The notes below the pieces were generated by a model, which was not told the origin of the DNA, made no database searches, and saw only the letters and a program-made list of their open reading frames with translations. Made by a program: the position numbers and the translations under genes. A stretch of 17,203 nucleotides of DNA from Bacteroidales bacterium. GTDB lineage: Bacteria; Bacteroidota; Bacteroidia; Bacteroidales; UBA3824. Within the stretch, counting starts at the first letter, position 1; each line of letters starts with the position of its first letter. This document shows, in pieces, positions 6,953-14,188 of the stretch. The DNA is taken from assembly GCA_017543645.1 (NCBI GenBank), contig JAFYFR010000050.1, forward strand, positions 1 to 17,203. The letters run 5' to 3'.

Positions 6953-7405
6953 TTATTCTATTACTGTGCCAGTAAGCTTAAGTTCGTAAACGTTGTCGGG
7001 CGCATTAGAATTAATAGCTCCTACAGTGAGAGTGATGGACTTTTGAAACATACCTAACTCCTTGGCATCGTATACGGTAGAAACCGTTCCTTTTTGTCCG
7101 GGCATAATTGGTTTCTGGTCGTATGTAAGTTTTGTGCATCCGCACGAAGCCTCAGCTTTGTTAATCAGAATGGCTTTGTCGCCAGTGTTTTCAAACACAA
7201 ATTCCACTTTTTGGGGATTATTCTGCTTGATCTCGCCGAAATCATATTCGGTTTTGTCCCATTTTATGGTGGCATCATTGTTGGTAGATAGTTCAGCCTT
7301 TCCTTTGTTGCCAGAATTGAGGAGCATTTGATTCCACTGGGCTGAGGCATTGTTGGCTGCGAATAATCCGAGCGCCACTATTACTGTAAATAATAACTTT
7401 TTCAT
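6953..7405 (-). CDS. DUF1573 exported protein
   Basis: The 150-residue periplasmic protein has a signal peptide (1-22, cleavage after ASA before Gln23). The rest is one DUF1573 domain, an immunoglobulin-like beta-sandwich (ASH/MSP-like) common in Bacteroidota. Typical segments are YDFGEIKQ (54-61), VEFVFENTGDKAILI (67-81), the signature ASCGCT with C88 and C90, and the strand-rich end SITLTVGA and YELKLTGTV. The family's biochemical role is unknown; the CGC pair is nearly invariant and may bind metal or form a disulfide. It is a single-domain version; many family members have repeats. Convergent with the B3/B4 gene 12 bases away, sharing a terminator. A 196-base gap (7406-7601) separates it from the divergent dehydratase gene and shows no clear minus-strand promoter. 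Confidence 0.93.
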   Translation of the reverse strand: MKKLLFTVIVALGLFAANNASAQWNQMLLNSGNKGKAELSTNNDATIKWDKTEYDFGEIKQNNPQKVEFVFENTGDKAILINKAEASCGCTKLTYDQKPIMPGQKGTVSTVYDAKELGMFQKSITLTVGAINSNAPDNVYELKLTGTVIE

Positions 7406-7560
7406 CTTTCAATAATTTTTTGGTTTTATGTTTAATAGACGTATGCTTATTGTAGATTGTTGTATCGTTTTTTATAAAAAATGTTAATAGGGTATCTGGC
7501 ATGAAATGTGTTTTAATTAAAAATGGCGGAAAAAAAGTACAGAGTTAGAAAAATAGTTTT

Positions 7561-7568
7561 TATCTTTG
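7561..7568 (+). promoter_or_regulatory. -7 element upstream of the nucleotide-sugar dehydratase gene
   Basis: TATCTTTG followed by C is an exact TAnnTTTG match, 33 bases before the ATG at 7602, and identical to the box before the SulP and AAA/nuclease genes. No TTTG lies at the expected -33 distance. The remainder of 7406-7560 is AT-rich with no other recognisable signal. Confidence 0.55.
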
Positions 7569-7601
7569 CACCATTAAAATTAAAAATAACGACTTTTAGG
7601 T

Positions 7602-9620
7602 ATGATAAAAAAACTGATGTCTAAATTGCACGCCCCTAAGTGGGTGGTGTTTTCAATTGACGTTATATTGATATGTTTGTCAGTATTTTCGGCATATATG
7701 CTCCGTTTTAATTTTAATTTCGGAGAATCAATTAATCAAAATCTGTTTTACGCATTCGCGCTTATTCTTCCTATCAGGATAATTAGTTTCGTGATATCTA
7801 AGACTTATGCCGGACTTGTGCGTTATACGAGTACCAACGATGCCATACGGATATGTATAACTATTATTACAGGATCTTTGGTGGCGTTGAGTTTTAATTA
7901 TCTCTTTGTTAAACTGAATCTTACGGAACTATCAATTCCTCTCTCGGTTTTGCTTATCGATTGTGTGCTGTCTATTGCCTTTATGTCGATTTCAAGATTT
8001 ATTGTTAAGGCGTTGTATTTCGATTACCGTTCGCACCAGACTACGTGCAAAAATGTGGTTATTTACGGTGCAAACGAATTTGCTCTCACCACCAAACGTA
8101 CTCTCGACCGTGATGCTGGTACTAATTATCACGTGGTAGCGTTTCTCGACCAAAGCAATAATTCGGTAGGCAAGAGCATCGACGGAATCAAGGTGTGGCC
8201 TTTGGAAAAACTGGAAGAAATTATTTTAAACCAGGGAGTTAAAATGTTGATTCTTTCGGAACAACTTCCCAACACCAAGCAAAAACAATCTATCATCGAC
8301 ATCTGTCTTTCGCAGAATGTGAAGGTGCTCTCTACCCCCAAGGTGAGCAACTGGATCAATGGAGAGCTGAGTTTCAAGCAGATACGTCAAATTAAAATCG
8401 AAGACCTTCTGGAACGCGACCCCATTAAACTCGACGAGATGGAAATCCGCAAAGACCTCGTTAACAAGACTATTCTCGTTACAGGTGCGGCAGGAAGTAT
8501 CGGTAGCGAAATTGTCCGTCAGGTGGCTAAGTTCAACCCCAAGACCATTGTTATTTTCGACCAAGCCGAATCGCCTCTCTACGATTTGGAACTTGAACTT
8601 CAGGAAAAACTCAACTTCTTTAATTTTGAGATAGTTATCGGTAGTGTTACTGACTCTGTAAGACTTACCGCTGTTTTTGAGAAATTCCATCCTTCGGTAA
8701 TATACCATGCCGCTGCCTACAAGCACGTGCCAATGATGGAAAACAACCCCTCGCAGGCTATTCAAAACAATGTTTTCGGCACAAAACTCTTAGCCGATTT
8801 TGCTGTAAAATATAAGGTGAACAAATTTGTGATGATTTCTACCGACAAGGCTGTAAATCCCACAAACGTAATGGGTTGCAGCAAGCGTATCTGCGAAATC
8901 TACACTCAGTCGCTCAATAGTTGTTTCCCCACTAAATTTATCACCACACGTTTTGGCAACGTTCTCGGAAGCAACGGTTCTGTTATTCCGAGATTCAAAG
9001 CCCAGATTGAAAAGGGCGGTCCTGTTACCGTTACCGACCCGAAAATCACACGTTTCTTTATGACAATTCCCGAGGCTTGTCAGTTGGTATTGCAGGCAGG
9101 CACTTTGGGCAACGGCGGTGAGATTTTCGTGTTTGATATGGGTAAGTCGGTTAAAATCATCGATTTGGCTAAGAAAATGATAAAACTTTCGGGATTAACT
9201 CTCGGCAAGGATATTCAAATTTCGTTCACAGGTCTGCGCCCGGGCGAAAAACTTTACGAAGAGGTGCTCAACGACAAGGAGACTACGCTGCCAACATCGC
9301 ACTCGCAGATTATGGTTGCAAAAGTTCGCGAATACGATTTCGCTCAGGTTTCGGAGCAAATCAATCAACTTATAGGACTTGTGAAATGCGGCGACAACTT
9401 CAAGATTGTGGGTATGATGAAACGCATTGTGCCTGAGTTTAAGAGCGAAAACTCTGTTTACGAAGTGCTCGACACTAACAGGACTACCGAATCAAATGCC
9501 GCTGAAATTTCAGAAGAAACCGCTAAAAAATCAATCAACGGCAGTAAGCCTCAGATTTTTGTCAACGGCACTAATGGTTCCTCTGTTTCGATAGGCAAGA
9601 AATTTTCGCTCATGCGTTAG
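7602..9620 (+). CDS. Membrane-anchored nucleoside-diphosphate-sugar 4,6-dehydratase (CapD/PglF family)
   Basis: Inner-membrane SDR-fold enzyme that makes 4-keto-6-deoxy sugars from UDP-HexNAc for capsule, O-antigen or protein glycosylation. Four transmembrane helices (about 14-36, 46-68, 82-105, 112-136) precede a first Rossmann-like domain (from IYGANEFA at 154) and the catalytic SDR domain with VTGAAGSIGSEIVRQ (293-307), HAAAYKHVPMMENNP (369-383), ISTDKAVNPTNVMGCSKR (412-429) and GLRPGEKLYEE. In the last motif, Met424 occupies the position of the classical SDR Tyr while Thr414, Asp415, Lys416 and Lys428 remain, as in PglF/WbpM-type 4,6-dehydratases. The length of 672 residues is within family range, with a low-complexity Ser/Asn-rich tail after about 620. 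No glycosyltransferase or flippase is next to it, so it stands outside a visible polysaccharide cluster. Confidence 0.95.
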   Translation: MIKKLMSKLHAPKWVVFSIDVILICLSVFSAYMLRFNFNFGESINQNLFYAFALILPIRIISFVISKTYAGLVRYTSTNDAIRICITIITGSLVALSFNYLFVKLNLTELSIPLSVLLIDCVLSIAFMSISRFIVKALYFDYRSHQTTCKNVVIYGANEFALTTKRTLDRDAGTNYHVVAFLDQSNNSVGKSIDGIKVWPLEKLEEIILNQGVKMLILSEQLPNTKQKQSIIDICLSQNVKVLSTPKVSNWINGELSFKQIRQIKIEDLLERDPIKLDEMEIRKDLVNKTILVTGAAGSIGSEIVRQVAKFNPKTIVIFDQAESPLYDLELELQEKLNFFNFEIVIGSVTDSVRLTAVFEKFHPSVIYHAAAYKHVPMMENNPSQAIQNNVFGTKLLADFAVKYKVNKFVMISTDKAVNPTNVMGCSKRICEIYTQSLNSCFPTKFITTRFGNVLGSNGSVIPRFKAQIEKGGPVTVTDPKITRFFMTIPEACQLVLQAGTLGNGGEIFVFDMGKSVKIIDLAKKMIKLSGLTLGKDIQISFTGLRPGEKLYEEVLNDKETTLPTSHSQIMVAKVREYDFAQVSEQINQLIGLVKCGDNFKIVGMMKRIVPEFKSENSVYEVLDTNRTTESNAAEISEETAKKSINGSKPQIFVNGTNGSSVSIGKKFSLMR

Positions 9621-9652
9621 TGCAATTTTTATAACTGATATGATAGTTTTTT

Positions 9653-9684
9653 TTTGGCAGTATTCAACCTTTGTTGTAATTTAG
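9653..9684 (+). promoter_or_regulatory. Promoter of the phosphatase/YibE-F operon
   Basis: TTTG at 9653-9656, 20 bases, then TAATTTAG at 9677-9684 (one mismatch from TAnnTTTG). Spacing is ideal. The start of transcription would be near 9691, leaving a leader of roughly 25 bases before the ATG at 9717. The -33 box coincides with a TTG that opens the longer reading frame, arguing against that start. Confidence 0.6.
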
Positions 9685-9716
9685 CCGAAAAAATTAAACA
9701 CAATGATTATACAGTT

Positions 9717-11261
9717 ATGAAAAAGAATTTATTATCTATTGCGGCGGTATCTGCCGCATTGTTACTTGCATCTTGCACTGGCAACAACGGTGGTAACAAC
9801 ACATCTGGGAATGCTCCTCAGGGAGGTAAAGCTCCAAAGTACATCTTTTATTTTATTGGCGACGGTATGTCAACGCCCCAAATCAATATGGCTGAAAAGG
9901 CCGTTAGCGAGGAGGGTTTTTTGGAGATTTTTAACCGTCAGACTGCTGGACGATACAACCTCCAGCCTGGAACGCTCAACGTTCGTCGGTTTACAGCAGC
10001 GGGACTTGCCAACACTCACGCTCAAAACCGCTTTATCACTTGTTCGGCTGCCGCTGCCACTGCGCTCGCCACTGGCAACAAAACCGACATCAACCGTGTT
10101 TCGGTAACGCCTGACGCATCTGCGCCGTATAGAACCATTGCCGAAATGGCTCACGACAAGGGTATGAAGGTGGGCATTATTACAAGCGTAAGTATCGACC
10201 ACGCAACGCCTTCGTGCTTTTATGCCCACTGCGCCGACCGCAACGAGTATCCACGTATCGATAGTTTCCTGTTGAAAACTAATTTTGAGTTTTTCGGCGG
10301 AGGCTTTGTCCGTTGGAAATCCAAACATCACGAGGGTCTTTATCCCTATTTAGACGAATTGAAGAATGCCGGATATAAGTTTGTTAATAACCGCAAAGAT
10401 TTTGAGGCTCTCAAACCTGGTGATAATAAGGTTGTTGCAACAATTGCTCGCACATCCTCCGACACTACGAGCCTGCCCGACGACGCTTCGCTACCTTATA
10501 ATATCGACCTTAGTATTCAATCACCTGACAATCAGATTGTTCTCGCTGAGTTTCTCTCAAAGGCAGTGGAACTTCTCGACAATGACGACAAAGGTTTCTT
10601 CATTATGACCGAAGGCGGAAAAATCGACTGGGCAGATCATGCCAACGATGCGGTTAGCAACGTTTACGAAACTATTGCCCTCGACCGCGCTATTGGTGTG
10701 GCTCTCGATTTTTACAAAAAACATCCTGATGAAACACTGATAGTTATGACTGGCGACCACGAATGTGGTGGCTTGACTCTCGGTTTTGCTGGAACTGGTT
10801 ATGAATCGGCGTTCAACTTTATGAAAAATCAACAGTTGTCTTTTTTAAGCTTTTCCGATTCGGTGAACACTTATATGAAAAATAACGCCTCGTTTGATTT
10901 TATTCTCAAAAAAATTGAGCAATACTTTGGTCTCGGCAACGAGGAAAAAAGCCTCAAACTGTCTGATTTTGAGATAAAACGCTTAAAAGACGCTTATAAC
11001 ATCAAGATGGACTTGTCTAAGAAGAAAAGACCCTCTATTTCGCGCGACGAATGGATGCTCTACTACGGTTCGTACGAGCCTATCACTGTAACAGTTACGC
11101 ATATTCTCGACAACAAATCGGGTGTGGATTGGGCAAGTTTTGCGCACACTGCGTTGCCTGTTCCCGTGTTTGCAATCGGTGTGGGTGCCGACAATTTCAA
11201 CGGCTACTACGACAACACAGATATTCCTAAAAAAATAATGCAGTTGGCTGATTTAAAATAA
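9717..11261 (+). CDS. Alkaline phosphatase, exported lipoprotein
   Basis: PhoA-superfamily metal-dependent phosphomonoesterase. The 514-residue product starts with a lipoprotein signal peptide whose lipobox LLASC gives acylated Cys20, followed by a Gly/Asn linker. All metal ligands known from E. coli PhoA have visible equivalents: D49 in IGDGMS, nucleophile S110 in TCSAAAATALATGNKTD, T164 in DHATPS, R175 in AHCADRNEY, E299, D304 and H308 in TEGGKIDWADHA, D347 and H348 in MTGDHE, and H477 in AHTALPVPVFAIG. The residue before the nucleophile, Asp101 in PhoA, is Cys109 here. Residues about 360-455 form an insertion between the last two motifs, where family members vary. The start at 9717 is chosen because it gives the signal peptide directly and the longer frame (TTG, 9654) overlaps the promoter. 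The YibE/F gene follows after 3 bases, so they form an operon. Confidence 0.94.
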   Translation: MKKNLLSIAAVSAALLLASCTGNNGGNNTSGNAPQGGKAPKYIFYFIGDGMSTPQINMAEKAVSEEGFLEIFNRQTAGRYNLQPGTLNVRRFTAAGLANTHAQNRFITCSAAAATALATGNKTDINRVSVTPDASAPYRTIAEMAHDKGMKVGIITSVSIDHATPSCFYAHCADRNEYPRIDSFLLKTNFEFFGGGFVRWKSKHHEGLYPYLDELKNAGYKFVNNRKDFEALKPGDNKVVATIARTSSDTTSLPDDASLPYNIDLSIQSPDNQIVLAEFLSKAVELLDNDDKGFFIMTEGGKIDWADHANDAVSNVYETIALDRAIGVALDFYKKHPDETLIVMTGDHECGGLTLGFAGTGYESAFNFMKNQQLSFLSFSDSVNTYMKNNASFDFILKKIEQYFGLGNEEKSLKLSDFEIKRLKDAYNIKMDLSKKKRPSISRDEWMLYYGSYEPITVTVTHILDNKSGVDWASFAHTALPVPVFAIGVGADNFNGYYDNTDIPKKIMQLADLK

Positions 11262-11264
11262 ATT

Positions 11265-12395
11265 ATGCCGAAAGATAATAACAAACGCCGAAACCTTGTG
11301 TTTATCGCTGTAATTAGTGCGGTAACATTGGTTTTGGCGTTTTTGCCAACGGGGTTCGACAATCCGTCGCTTGTAGAAAATACGCTTTACGAAAAAGCCG
11401 AGGTGCTCAGCACCGACGATGCCGCCCTCACCACCATTTCTGTGGTAACGCTCGGTAACCAAAAACTGCGTATCAAAGTACTTTCGGGCAAATTCGACGG
11501 GCAAGAATTTGACGCCGACAACATCCTCAACGGTCAAAAAAACATCGACAAGATTTTCAAGTCTGGGGACCGTGTGCTTGCCGTCATCAACACCGACCCC
11601 ACTGGTGAAAAAGTTATCGGTATCCGCGCCGCAGAGTATTACCGCAGCGGCATCGAGATTTTTCTTGTGGCTGTGTTTGTGGTGGCGCTTTTGGCGTTTG
11701 CCGGAATTACTGGCGTAAAGGCAATTATTTCGTTTATATTCACAGCGTTAGCCTTTTGGAAAATACTTTTGCCGATGTATCTCAACGGTGTGAGTCCAAT
11801 TCCGGCGGCATTGCTGATGGCGTTTTTGTCGTCGGCGGTGATAATTTTTCTTGTGGTAGGCATTGATCGTAAAGGAGTTACGGCTGTTTTAGGAGCAACA
11901 TCGGGAATTGCGTTTACGGCTGTGGTTTCGTTTGTTTCGGGACATTGGTTTAAGATTCCCGGCACGGTGCAAGATTACAGCGAAGCATTGATTTACAGCG
12001 GGTTTAACCTCAATTTGTCGGAGATTTTTCTCTCGGCGGTGTTTATTTCGGCTGCGGGAGCGTTGATGGACGTTGCCACCGACATTGCCGCCTCTATCGA
12101 CGAAATTCATTCTCGCCGTCCCGACCTTCCACGACGCGAACTTATGATTTCGGGCTTTAAAATTGCCCGTCCTGTAATCGGCTCTGCCACAACCACTTTG
12201 CTCTTTGCCTATTCGGGAGGATTTATGTTTGCATTTATGGCATTTATGGCCAAAGGCGTGCCCTTTGTTTCTATTTTCAATTCAAATTTCATCTCTGCCG
12301 AAATTCTCCATACAATGGTTGGCAGCCTCGGCTTGGTTCTCGCCGCACCACTTACGGCTATTATTGGGGCGATGATTTATGGGGGAAAGAAATAA
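11265..12395 (+). CDS. YibE/F family membrane protein
   Basis: Polytopic inner-membrane protein of unknown function. The 376 residues contain one N-terminal helix (about 11-28), a soluble, probably extracytoplasmic beta-rich domain (about 35-125) and then some seven hydrophobic helices (about 128-148, 150-169, 177-199, 205-225, 252-272, 303-330, 343-372). Family-like motifs are GALMDVATDIAASIDEI (265-281) and GSATTTLLFAYSGG (306-319). In Firmicutes the two halves are often separate yibE and yibF genes; here they are one chain. It begins 3 bases after the phosphatase stop and so is translated from the same message, suggesting a common role at the envelope, perhaps in phosphate or nucleotide handling, which is only inference. 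No terminator with a T-run follows before the next promoter. Confidence 0.9.
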   Translation: MPKDNNKRRNLVFIAVISAVTLVLAFLPTGFDNPSLVENTLYEKAEVLSTDDAALTTISVVTLGNQKLRIKVLSGKFDGQEFDADNILNGQKNIDKIFKSGDRVLAVINTDPTGEKVIGIRAAEYYRSGIEIFLVAVFVVALLAFAGITGVKAIISFIFTALAFWKILLPMYLNGVSPIPAALLMAFLSSAVIIFLVVGIDRKGVTAVLGATSGIAFTAVVSFVSGHWFKIPGTVQDYSEALIYSGFNLNLSEIFLSAVFISAAGALMDVATDIAASIDEIHSRRPDLPRRELMISGFKIARPVIGSATTTLLFAYSGGFMFAFMAFMAKGVPFVSIFNSNFISAEILHTMVGSLGLVLAAPLTAIIGAMIYGGKK

Positions 12396-12457
12396 TCTTT
12401 CACCATCTTCCGATACTATATTCCCATAATTTTCTGCAATCTTTTTTTTATTGTATA

Positions 12458-12489
12458 TTTGCAAATAACCGCTCCATCTATTATCTTTG
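12458..12489 (+). promoter_or_regulatory. Consensus Bacteroides promoter of the AAA/nuclease gene
   Basis: TTTG at 12458-12461, a 20-base spacer, then TATCTTTG at 12482-12489: both boxes match the consensus exactly. The expected start is near 12496, about 30 bases before the ATG at 12527. It is the best promoter match in the window. Confidence 0.8.
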
Positions 12490-12526
12490 CAGTCAAAGAA
12501 AACAAAATTAAAAAACGCAACTGATT

Positions 12527-14155
12527 ATGGCTATTTCGCTTGATGACTTGTCTCGTAAACTGCCTATTGGCGTACAGAGTTTTGAAAACCTGAGAAAGGT
12601 CGGTTGTCTGTATGTCGATAAGACTGATTATATCTATTTTCTTGCTAATTCAGGCACGAAATCCTATTTTCTCGCTCGTCCGAGGAGATTTGGCAAAAGT
12701 CTGTTTGCCAATACGTTACGTGCGTATTTCGAGGGTCGGAAGGATTGTTTTAACGGACTGAAAATCAGCAAATACGAAAAAGATTGGATCAAATATCCGA
12801 TGGCGTATTTTGATTTTGTGGATGGCGACTATTCTTCGCCGAGTACTTTGCTATTCAAGATTAGGATTGTATTAAGGGAATTTGAAATTAAGAATGGAAT
12901 TCAATTCGACGAAAGTTTCATCAAAGAGGAGATTGAAAAAGACGAAGACAAATCGGAAGGTAAAAAAATATCGTATCGTTTCCGTTACGATATGCAAGCG
13001 GTATATGAAAAAACAGGCTTGCAGACTGTAATTATCGTTGACGAATACGACAATCCATTGATAACAAGTGAAAACCTCACCGAATCTAAAAAGATTTACC
13101 GTGGATTTTTCTCTGTTCTTAAAGCTGCCGACGAGTATATCCGCTTTGTATTTATCACAGGCGTTACCAAGTTTGCCAAAACATCTATTTTCAGCGGTTT
13201 AAATCAACCCGAAGACATTACAGACAATGAAAAGTTTTCAGCCATCTGCGGTATCACACACGAGGAGTTGATTGCCAATTTCACTCCCGAAATCGAAAAA
13301 CTCGCAAAACATCAAGGCTTTACCTTCGACGAATGTTTAGCCGAACTAAAACATTGGTACGATGGTTATCTTTTTCACGAAAACGGCGAAAAGGTCTTCA
13401 ATATAGTTAGTTTGTTGAATTGTTTTTCAGGTCTCGATTTTCAAAACTATTGGTACGATACTGGCAACCCAACTATTTTGATGAAGCGCATACACAGTAC
13501 GTATTATGATTTCAAGCGTTTTGAAAACGACGTGGAGTTTTCAAAGGACGACCTCAAAACTTTCAAGAACGACGAACACAATATGGATCTCGTGCCGTTG
13601 CTCTATTACACTGGATATCTCACCATCAAGAGTTACGACCGTAAAACACGCACTTACATTCTCGGTTTCCCAAACAACGAGATAAAACTCAGTTTCCTTC
13701 AAGGACTGATTAATGAATTTTACCGCGCGCCCGACAGTCTTACAGGGTTCATCTATGCCGATTTTCTTCGTGATTTCCGCAAGGGCGACATCGACAGCCT
13801 TATGGAGCGGTTTCAAGCCTTGTATTCAACTCTGCCGTATGCCAACGACAACAACGAGAAGTATTTGGAGCGTGATTTTCAAAACGTGATTTTCCTTGTG
13901 TTTACCATCTGCGGACAGTTTGTGCTCTCCGAGGCGCATTTCTCCAAAGGCAGAGCCGACGCCGTTGCCACTTCCGACAATTATATCTATATCTTTGAGT
14001 TCAAGATGGATCAAGACCCTCAAATTGCCCTCGACCAAATCAACGAAAAAGACTACGCCGGACGTTTCAAAAAAGACAGCCGCAAAATCTTTAAAATAGG
14101 TGTAAACTTTTCGAGCAAGGAGAAGAATATAACTGAATGGAAGGTGGAAGAGTAG
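12527..14155 (+). CDS. AAA-ATPase-like protein with C-terminal PD-(D/E)XK nuclease domain
   Basis: Two-domain protein of the AAA-ATPase_like / PDDEXK_9 (DUF1703) type, common and often multicopy in Bacteroidota, with unknown biological role. The N-terminal domain starts with the family motifs PIGVQSFENLRK (13-24) and YVDKTDYI (29-36). The Walker A equivalent is RPRRFGKSLF (51-60), which keeps GKS but lacks the first Gly. Walker B is VIIVDEYDNPL (168-178), followed by the sensor-like FITGVTKFAKTSIFSGLN (209-226). The C-terminal nuclease-like core is GRADAV (475-480) followed by EFK (491-493), giving the D...ExK pattern, then ALDQINEKDY. Length 542 is usual and no disruption is seen. It has its own consensus promoter and is followed after 33 bases by the aminopeptidase. 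A role in defence or mobile-element biology is often guessed for the family but is not shown. Confidence 0.93.
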   Translation: MAISLDDLSRKLPIGVQSFENLRKVGCLYVDKTDYIYFLANSGTKSYFLARPRRFGKSLFANTLRAYFEGRKDCFNGLKISKYEKDWIKYPMAYFDFVDGDYSSPSTLLFKIRIVLREFEIKNGIQFDESFIKEEIEKDEDKSEGKKISYRFRYDMQAVYEKTGLQTVIIVDEYDNPLITSENLTESKKIYRGFFSVLKAADEYIRFVFITGVTKFAKTSIFSGLNQPEDITDNEKFSAICGITHEELIANFTPEIEKLAKHQGFTFDECLAELKHWYDGYLFHENGEKVFNIVSLLNCFSGLDFQNYWYDTGNPTILMKRIHSTYYDFKRFENDVEFSKDDLKTFKNDEHNMDLVPLLYYTGYLTIKSYDRKTRTYILGFPNNEIKLSFLQGLINEFYRAPDSLTGFIYADFLRDFRKGDIDSLMERFQALYSTLPYANDNNEKYLERDFQNVIFLVFTICGQFVLSEAHFSKGRADAVATSDNYIYIFEFKMDQDPQIALDQINEKDYAGRFKKDSRKIFKIGVNFSSKEKNITEWKVEE

Positions 14156-14188
14156 GAATTATAATAAATGTTATAAATATTTACAATT

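Noticed and set aside
9654..9716. 21-residue extension of the alkaline phosphatase, starting with TTG
   Set aside because: It overlaps the -33 and -7 boxes, and the ATG at 9717 opens directly into a lipoprotein signal peptide.
12385..12401. Inverted repeat GAAAGA/TCTTTC at the end of the YibE/F gene as a terminator
   Set aside because: Only a six-base AT-rich stem and no T-run after it.
12527..14155. AAA/nuclease gene as part of a restriction-modification or CRISPR system
   Set aside because: No methyltransferase, specificity subunit, cas gene or repeat array in the window.
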